A DNA stretch of 9,561 bases from an uncultured Mucilaginibacter sp. (GTDB lineage: Bacteria; Bacteroidota; Bacteroidia; Sphingobacteriales; Sphingobacteriaceae): contig NZ_CAMLOV010000194.1 of the NCBI RefSeq assembly GCF_946481715.1, positions 1 through 9,561 on the forward strand, given 5' to 3'. How positions within the stretch are numbered: the stretch's first letter is position 1; each line of letters opens with the position of its first letter. The position numbers and the translations under genes were made by a program. The notes below the pieces were generated by a model. That model made no database searches. It was not told the DNA's origin and saw only the letters and a list, made by a program, of their open reading frames with translations. Positions 7,108-9,561 of the stretch are shown in pieces.

Positions 7108-7143
7108 AATAAGGCCATGTTGCAGCTGCAATATGGCCTTATT
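7108..7143 (-). terminator. Hairpin terminator downstream of phzF-family gene
   Basis: An inverted repeat centred at 7125.5: arms AATAAGGCCAT and ATGGCCTTATT enclose the self-complementary TGCAGCTGCA, giving about 18 paired positions with one G-T. On the minus strand it begins about 21 nt after the PhzF-family stop codon and runs into T/A-rich DNA (TTATTGTATTTAT), fitting an intrinsic terminator. It separates that gene from the lipoprotein operon. Confidence 0.75.
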
Positions 7144-7164
7144 TATTGTTGACTATGCGCAGAT

Positions 7165-8049
7165 TTATACCGTTAACACACCTTCCATTACAATTACCGA
7201 GCAGCCACTCACCCATACGCCATCAGCAGCTACATTTACATGGATAGTGGACGGCTGTTCTACATAAGTGCCCTGCAAAATTTGGTGATCCTGGTTTTGC
7301 GCTATATAACCCAGTTGATGCAGGTAACCGGCAAGCGGGCCGGCTGCAGTGCCGGTAGCAGGGTCTTCATCAATCCCTATACCGGGGTTAAAAAATCTCG
7401 ATTCGGCAAGCACTCCCTCTGCCAGCCCTTCTGTCGTAAAAAGGTAACAACCTTCAAAACCATACTGTTCCGATGCCTTTTTTAAGAGGGACTTGTTTGA
7501 TACAGCGGCTTTTAATGCCGCTAAATTTTTAACCGGCACCATCAGGTGGGCCACTTCGGTTTCAACAATATTAATGCCCCATCCATTTAAAGTAAAGTCT
7601 TCAGCGCTTAAACCCGTTGCTGCTGCAATAGTTTCTACCGGCACCGGCCCTATAATTTTAGCAGGGCTTTGTTTCATCCCCACATACGGAAGGTCGTCTT
7701 TTTCGGTTATCTTCAATAGAATGATAGTGTCCTTTATCTTAACCCATTGCGAGCCGCCCTGCCCTTTAAAAATATCCCATTTTTTGAGTAGTGCCAGGCA
7801 AACCGCGCCCAATAAGTTATGCCCCGCGCCTGCAACCTCAAACTTAGCGGGTGTAAAGGACCTTACCTTGAAAACCTGCTCCTCTTCGGAGTAATGCACG
7901 AATGAGGTTTCTGAATAGCCAAATTCCCTGGAGATATCGTGGTACTGCTGCAGGCTAAGTTCGTTTTTGATTTGAACCACGGCAAGCTGGTTGCCTTTGT
8001 AGCGCGTTTTGGTAAACACATCCAATACGTAATAATTTAATTTTTCCAT
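7165..8049 (-). CDS. PhzF-family isomerase/epimerase-like protein
   Basis: A 294-residue protein of the PhzF/diaminopimelate-epimerase-fold family, at its usual length. Characteristic segments: the opening YYVLDVFTKTRYKGNQLAVV; FGYSETSFV with Glu47, matching the catalytic Glu45 of PhzF; FTPAKFEVAGAGHNLLGA with His77; and GIGIDEDPATGTAAGPLAGY (224-243) with Asp229 at the place of PhzF Asp208. PhzF itself isomerises dihydro-hydroxyanthranilate in phenazine synthesis. No other phenazine genes are in view, so that pathway is not implied; most homologues in non-producers are of unknown substrate. Here the GHN-LLGA motif replaces the more usual GH-A/P-T-L-G. The gene stands alone, ends in a hairpin terminator, and is divergent from an HxlR-family regulator across a 112-bp gap with a large palindrome, which makes control by that regulator likely. 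The ATG at 8049 gives the full family N-terminus. Confidence 0.95.
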   Translation of the reverse strand: MEKLNYYVLDVFTKTRYKGNQLAVVQIKNELSLQQYHDISREFGYSETSFVHYSEEEQVFKVRSFTPAKFEVAGAGHNLLGAVCLALLKKWDIFKGQGGSQWVKIKDTIILLKITEKDDLPYVGMKQSPAKIIGPVPVETIAAATGLSAEDFTLNGWGINIVETEVAHLMVPVKNLAALKAAVSNKSLLKKASEQYGFEGCYLFTTEGLAEGVLAESRFFNPGIGIDEDPATGTAAGPLAGYLHQLGYIAQNQDHQILQGTYVEQPSTIHVNVAADGVWVSGCSVIVMEGVLTV

Positions 8050-8074
8050 CTTGTGTTTTATATTCGATACTCAT

Positions 8075-8082
8075 CAAAAATA
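8075..8082 (-). promoter_or_regulatory. -7 element for the phzF-family gene
   Basis: The minus strand reads TATTTTTG, an exact match to the Bacteroidota -7 consensus TAnnTTTG. It predicts transcription starting near 8071, about 22 nt before the ATG at 8049. No -33 TTG lies at normal distance. The 34-bp palindrome would then cover about -39 to -72 and would not be transcribed. Confidence 0.5.
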
Positions 8083-8109
8083 ACGCGTAATGAGCAGTTT
8101 TTATCATGG

Positions 8110-8143
8110 GTTAACAAGAGGTAACCGGTTACCTCTTGTTAAC
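8110..8143. promoter_or_regulatory. 34-bp perfect palindrome, probable HxlR-family operator
   Basis: A perfect inverted repeat with 17-bp arms and no spacer: left arm GTTAACAAGAGGTAACC, right arm GGTTACCTCTTGTTAAC. It contains nested GTTAAC at each end and GGTAACCGGTTACC in the middle. It lies in the divergent gap, 60 bp from the phzF-family start and 18 bp before the HxlR-family ATG. Predicted -7 elements on both sides put it outside both transcripts, so a DNA-binding role is more likely than an RNA hairpin. HxlR-family dimers bind inverted repeats and often repress themselves plus a divergent enzyme gene. Binding by this HxlR protein is inference; the palindrome itself is seen directly. Confidence 0.8.
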
Positions 8144-8149
8144 TATGGT

Positions 8150-8157
8150 TATATTTG
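8150..8157 (+). promoter_or_regulatory. -7 element for the HxlR-family gene
   Basis: The plus strand reads TATATTTG, an exact TAnnTTTG match only four bases before the ATG at 8162. If used, transcription would start at about 8161-8162, making the mRNA leaderless or giving a 9-10 nt leader if the ATG at 8171 is used. The palindrome would span about -18 to -51, blocking the -33 region, which suits autorepression. A TTG at 8136-8138 is too close to be a normal -33. Confidence 0.5.
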
Positions 8158-8161
8158 ACTA

Positions 8162-8515
8162 ATGAAAAATATGGATAAAAAAGATGCAACCTGCGAGCAG
8201 GAACTGGCCGCTATCCGCGATAGCCTCGAGATTTTGGGTGGCAAGTGGAAATTGAGGATCATGCGGCACCTCAACAACCACATTAATGAGGTAAATACTT
8301 TTAAGAAGATCCAACGCGAAGTGGAAGGTATATCCGCAAAAATGCTTTCCAAAGAACTGCACGAACTGGAGATCAATCTGCTGCTGACCAGGACGGTCAT
8401 GAATACAAGGCCGGTAACCGTATGTTACGCCATTACCCAATACGGGCTAAGCGTTTTTCCGGTTACCGAAAGCCTTGTAGCATGGGGGCTGAATCATCGG
8501 GAGCAAATAAAATAA
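8162..8515 (+). CDS. HxlR-family winged-helix transcriptional regulator
   Basis: A 117-residue protein of the HxlR (DUF24) MarR-like family at its usual length. Family motifs: a conserved N-terminal cysteine (Cys11), SLEILGGKWKLRIMRHL (21-37), FKKIQREVEGISAKMLSKELHELE (47-70, the helix-turn-helix), the wing with TRPVTVCYAITQYG (82-95) and the closing VAWGLNHREQ. In studied members such as YodB and HypR the N-terminal cysteine senses quinones, aldehydes or oxidants. Here a second cysteine, Cys88, sits in the wing where relatives usually have Glu (V-E-Y), so a two-cysteine switch is possible. The start could be the ATG at 8162 or 8171 (residue 4); Cys11 is retained either way. It is divergent from the PhzF-family gene, sharing a 34-bp palindrome, and probably represses both. 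The inducer is unknown. Confidence 0.95.
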   Translation: MKNMDKKDATCEQELAAIRDSLEILGGKWKLRIMRHLNNHINEVNTFKKIQREVEGISAKMLSKELHELEINLLLTRTVMNTRPVTVCYAITQYGLSVFPVTESLVAWGLNHREQIK

Positions 8516-8560
8516 TGTCCCCATCTGCCACCCCCCCAAAATCAACCTCAAATTAAACCG

Positions 8561-8582
8561 CCTATGCATTCCTGCATTTAGG
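8561..8582. terminator. Weak hairpin between convergent genes
   Basis: Inverted repeat ATGCA/TGCAT with a TTCC loop, extended by CCT/AGG across a 2-nt bulge. It lies in the 95-bp gap between the HxlR-family stop (8515) and the GH97 stop (8611), where terminators for both are expected. No strong T-tract follows on either strand, so termination is plausible but poorly supported. The gap also holds a run of seven C (8531-8537). Confidence 0.3.
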
Positions 8583-8610
8583 GTGTTGCCTGTTATAAAA
8601 AAGCATTTGC

Positions 8611-9561
8611 TTATTTCTCGCTGATCACTCCTGTAAACCCACCCATCGGCAGGCATTGTACCTGTAGCGTATCTGCTCGTTTAATGCTTTTAGTCTCGCT
8701 TGTAATGGCTTTCGCGTCTGCTCCGTCCTTAAATAGTTGGAAAGAATAACCCGACTTGCCTAAAAAGCTAAAATTAAGGTTGAGAGTTTGCGCGGTGTCT
8801 TTCCCATTAAGCCCGGCTACATACCAAAGTTTGCCCTTTCTGCGGGCTATAACAACCATTTCGCCCGGATAGCCATCTATCAGTTTAGTTTCATCCCAGG
8901 TTGTAGGAAAGTTTTTAAGAAATCCGCGCGGCGCATCGGCTAATTCGTAATAGGCAGAGGGCCTATCTGCAAAATGCTGTAAGCCCGATTCAAATACCAC
9001 GGCCAAAGCCAGTTCGTGGGCAAAAGATGTTTTATGCTCGTGCTGCGAATTGGAAAACGTTACCGGTGTATAATCCATAGAACCAATGATGTTCCGCGTA
9101 AATGGCAGGGTGGTGTTATGCGCAGCAGCCTTATTGGTTAAAATGCCGTCGTTATTATACCATTCGGCACCGTATACCGCTTCGGTACTCATCAAATTGG
9201 GATAGGTACGCGCCCAGCCACGGGGTACAGTAGCTCCGTGAAAGTTAACTAACAAATGGTATTTCGCTGCATCTTCCAAAATATCAATATAATACTTCAT
9301 CATATCCTGCTGGTCTCCCGCAAAAAAATCAACCTTAATGCCCGATACGCCAATTTTATTCAGCCATGCAAACTCCTTTTCTCTTTTTTCGTGCGTCAAC
9401 AAGCGGTCTACCGGGGTTGGGTCGAGCCAATCGGTGCCCGAGTTGTACCATATAAGCGCTTTTACCCCTTTACTTTTAGCGTAGGCCAACGCATCCGTTA
9501 GCGTGCCACCGTTTGCCATTACATCCCATTCCCAATCAATAAGTACGTAAGGCCATTTCAT
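8611..9561 (-). CDS. Glycoside hydrolase family 97, C-terminal half (5' end outside window)
   Basis: 317 codons including the stop are visible. The Met at the window edge (MKWPYVLIDWEWD) is internal, since GH97 enzymes are about 650-700 residues with an N-terminal beta-sandwich before this point. Present here are part of the (beta/alpha)8 barrel and the C-terminal beta domain (ending MGGFTGVISEK). Numbering from the first visible residue, IKVDFF contains Asp78 and VYGAEW contains Glu133. Their 55-residue spacing equals that recalled between the nucleophile Asp415 and acid/base Glu470 of the retaining alpha-galactosidase BtGH97b; the inverting SusB-type enzymes lack that Asp. A retaining alpha-galactosidase-like activity is therefore favoured, probably in the periplasm. 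The signal peptide and any sugar-utilisation neighbours lie beyond the right edge. Family call firm, specificity inferred. Confidence 0.92.
   Translation of the reverse strand: MKWPYVLIDWEWDVMANGGTLTDALAYAKSKGVKALIWYNSGTDWLDPTPVDRLLTHEKREKEFAWLNKIGVSGIKVDFFAGDQQDMMKYYIDILEDAAKYHLLVNFHGATVPRGWARTYPNLMSTEAVYGAEWYNNDGILTNKAAAHNTTLPFTRNIIGSMDYTPVTFSNSQHEHKTSFAHELALAVVFESGLQHFADRPSAYYELADAPRGFLKNFPTTWDETKLIDGYPGEMVVIARRKGKLWYVAGLNGKDTAQTLNLNFSFLGKSGYSFQLFKDGADAKAITSETKSIKRADTLQVQCLPMGGFTGVISEK

Overview
The window looks like chromosomal DNA from a Bacteroidota bacterium, most likely Sphingobacteriaceae (Mucilaginibacter/Pedobacter-like). The grounds are moderate GC, few Shine-Dalgarno sequences, several TAnnTTTG-type -7 promoter elements, many exported proteins and lipoproteins, a GH97 glycosidase and a short Bacteroidota-style Crp/Fnr regulator. 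The genus is inference; there is no rRNA or marker gene here.

Layout. From 1 to 8049 every gene is on the minus strand. In transcription order: a PhzF-family isomerase (8049-7165) followed by a hairpin terminator; a tight three-gene operon (6900-3615) of a small lipoprotein, a cytoplasmic FAD-linked sugar/aldonolactone-type oxidase and an exported, beta-rich protein of unknown function; a Crp/Fnr-family regulator (3574-2984); a periplasmic YceI-family protein (2814-2236); an exported SnoaL-like protein (2164-1670); and a Tat-exported type-B carboxylesterase (1593 to beyond the left edge). On the plus strand, divergent from phzF, is one HxlR-family regulator (8162-8515). It converges on the 3' part of a GH97 glycoside hydrolase (minus, entering from the right edge and ending at 8611).

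Regulation is the most informative part. (1) A perfect 34-bp palindrome (17-bp arms, no spacer, 8110-8143) lies between phzF and the HxlR gene. It sits outside both predicted transcripts, so it is probably a DNA operator through which the HxlR protein controls itself and phzF. (2) Between the Crp/Fnr regulator and the YceI gene is a perfect FNR-type box (TTGAT-N4-ATCAA) with a second, one-mismatch box 23 bp away. The regulator carries the E-T-L-S-R recognition-helix pattern that in FNR reads TTGAT, which makes it a candidate for controlling the YceI gene from its own 3' flank.

No RNA genes, insertion sequences, CRISPR arrays or phage genes were seen, and there is no gene-free stretch over 300 bases. 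The likeliest undescribed elements are the lipoprotein/FAD-oxidase/exported-protein operon and the two regulator-operator pairs. Functions beyond family level are inference.
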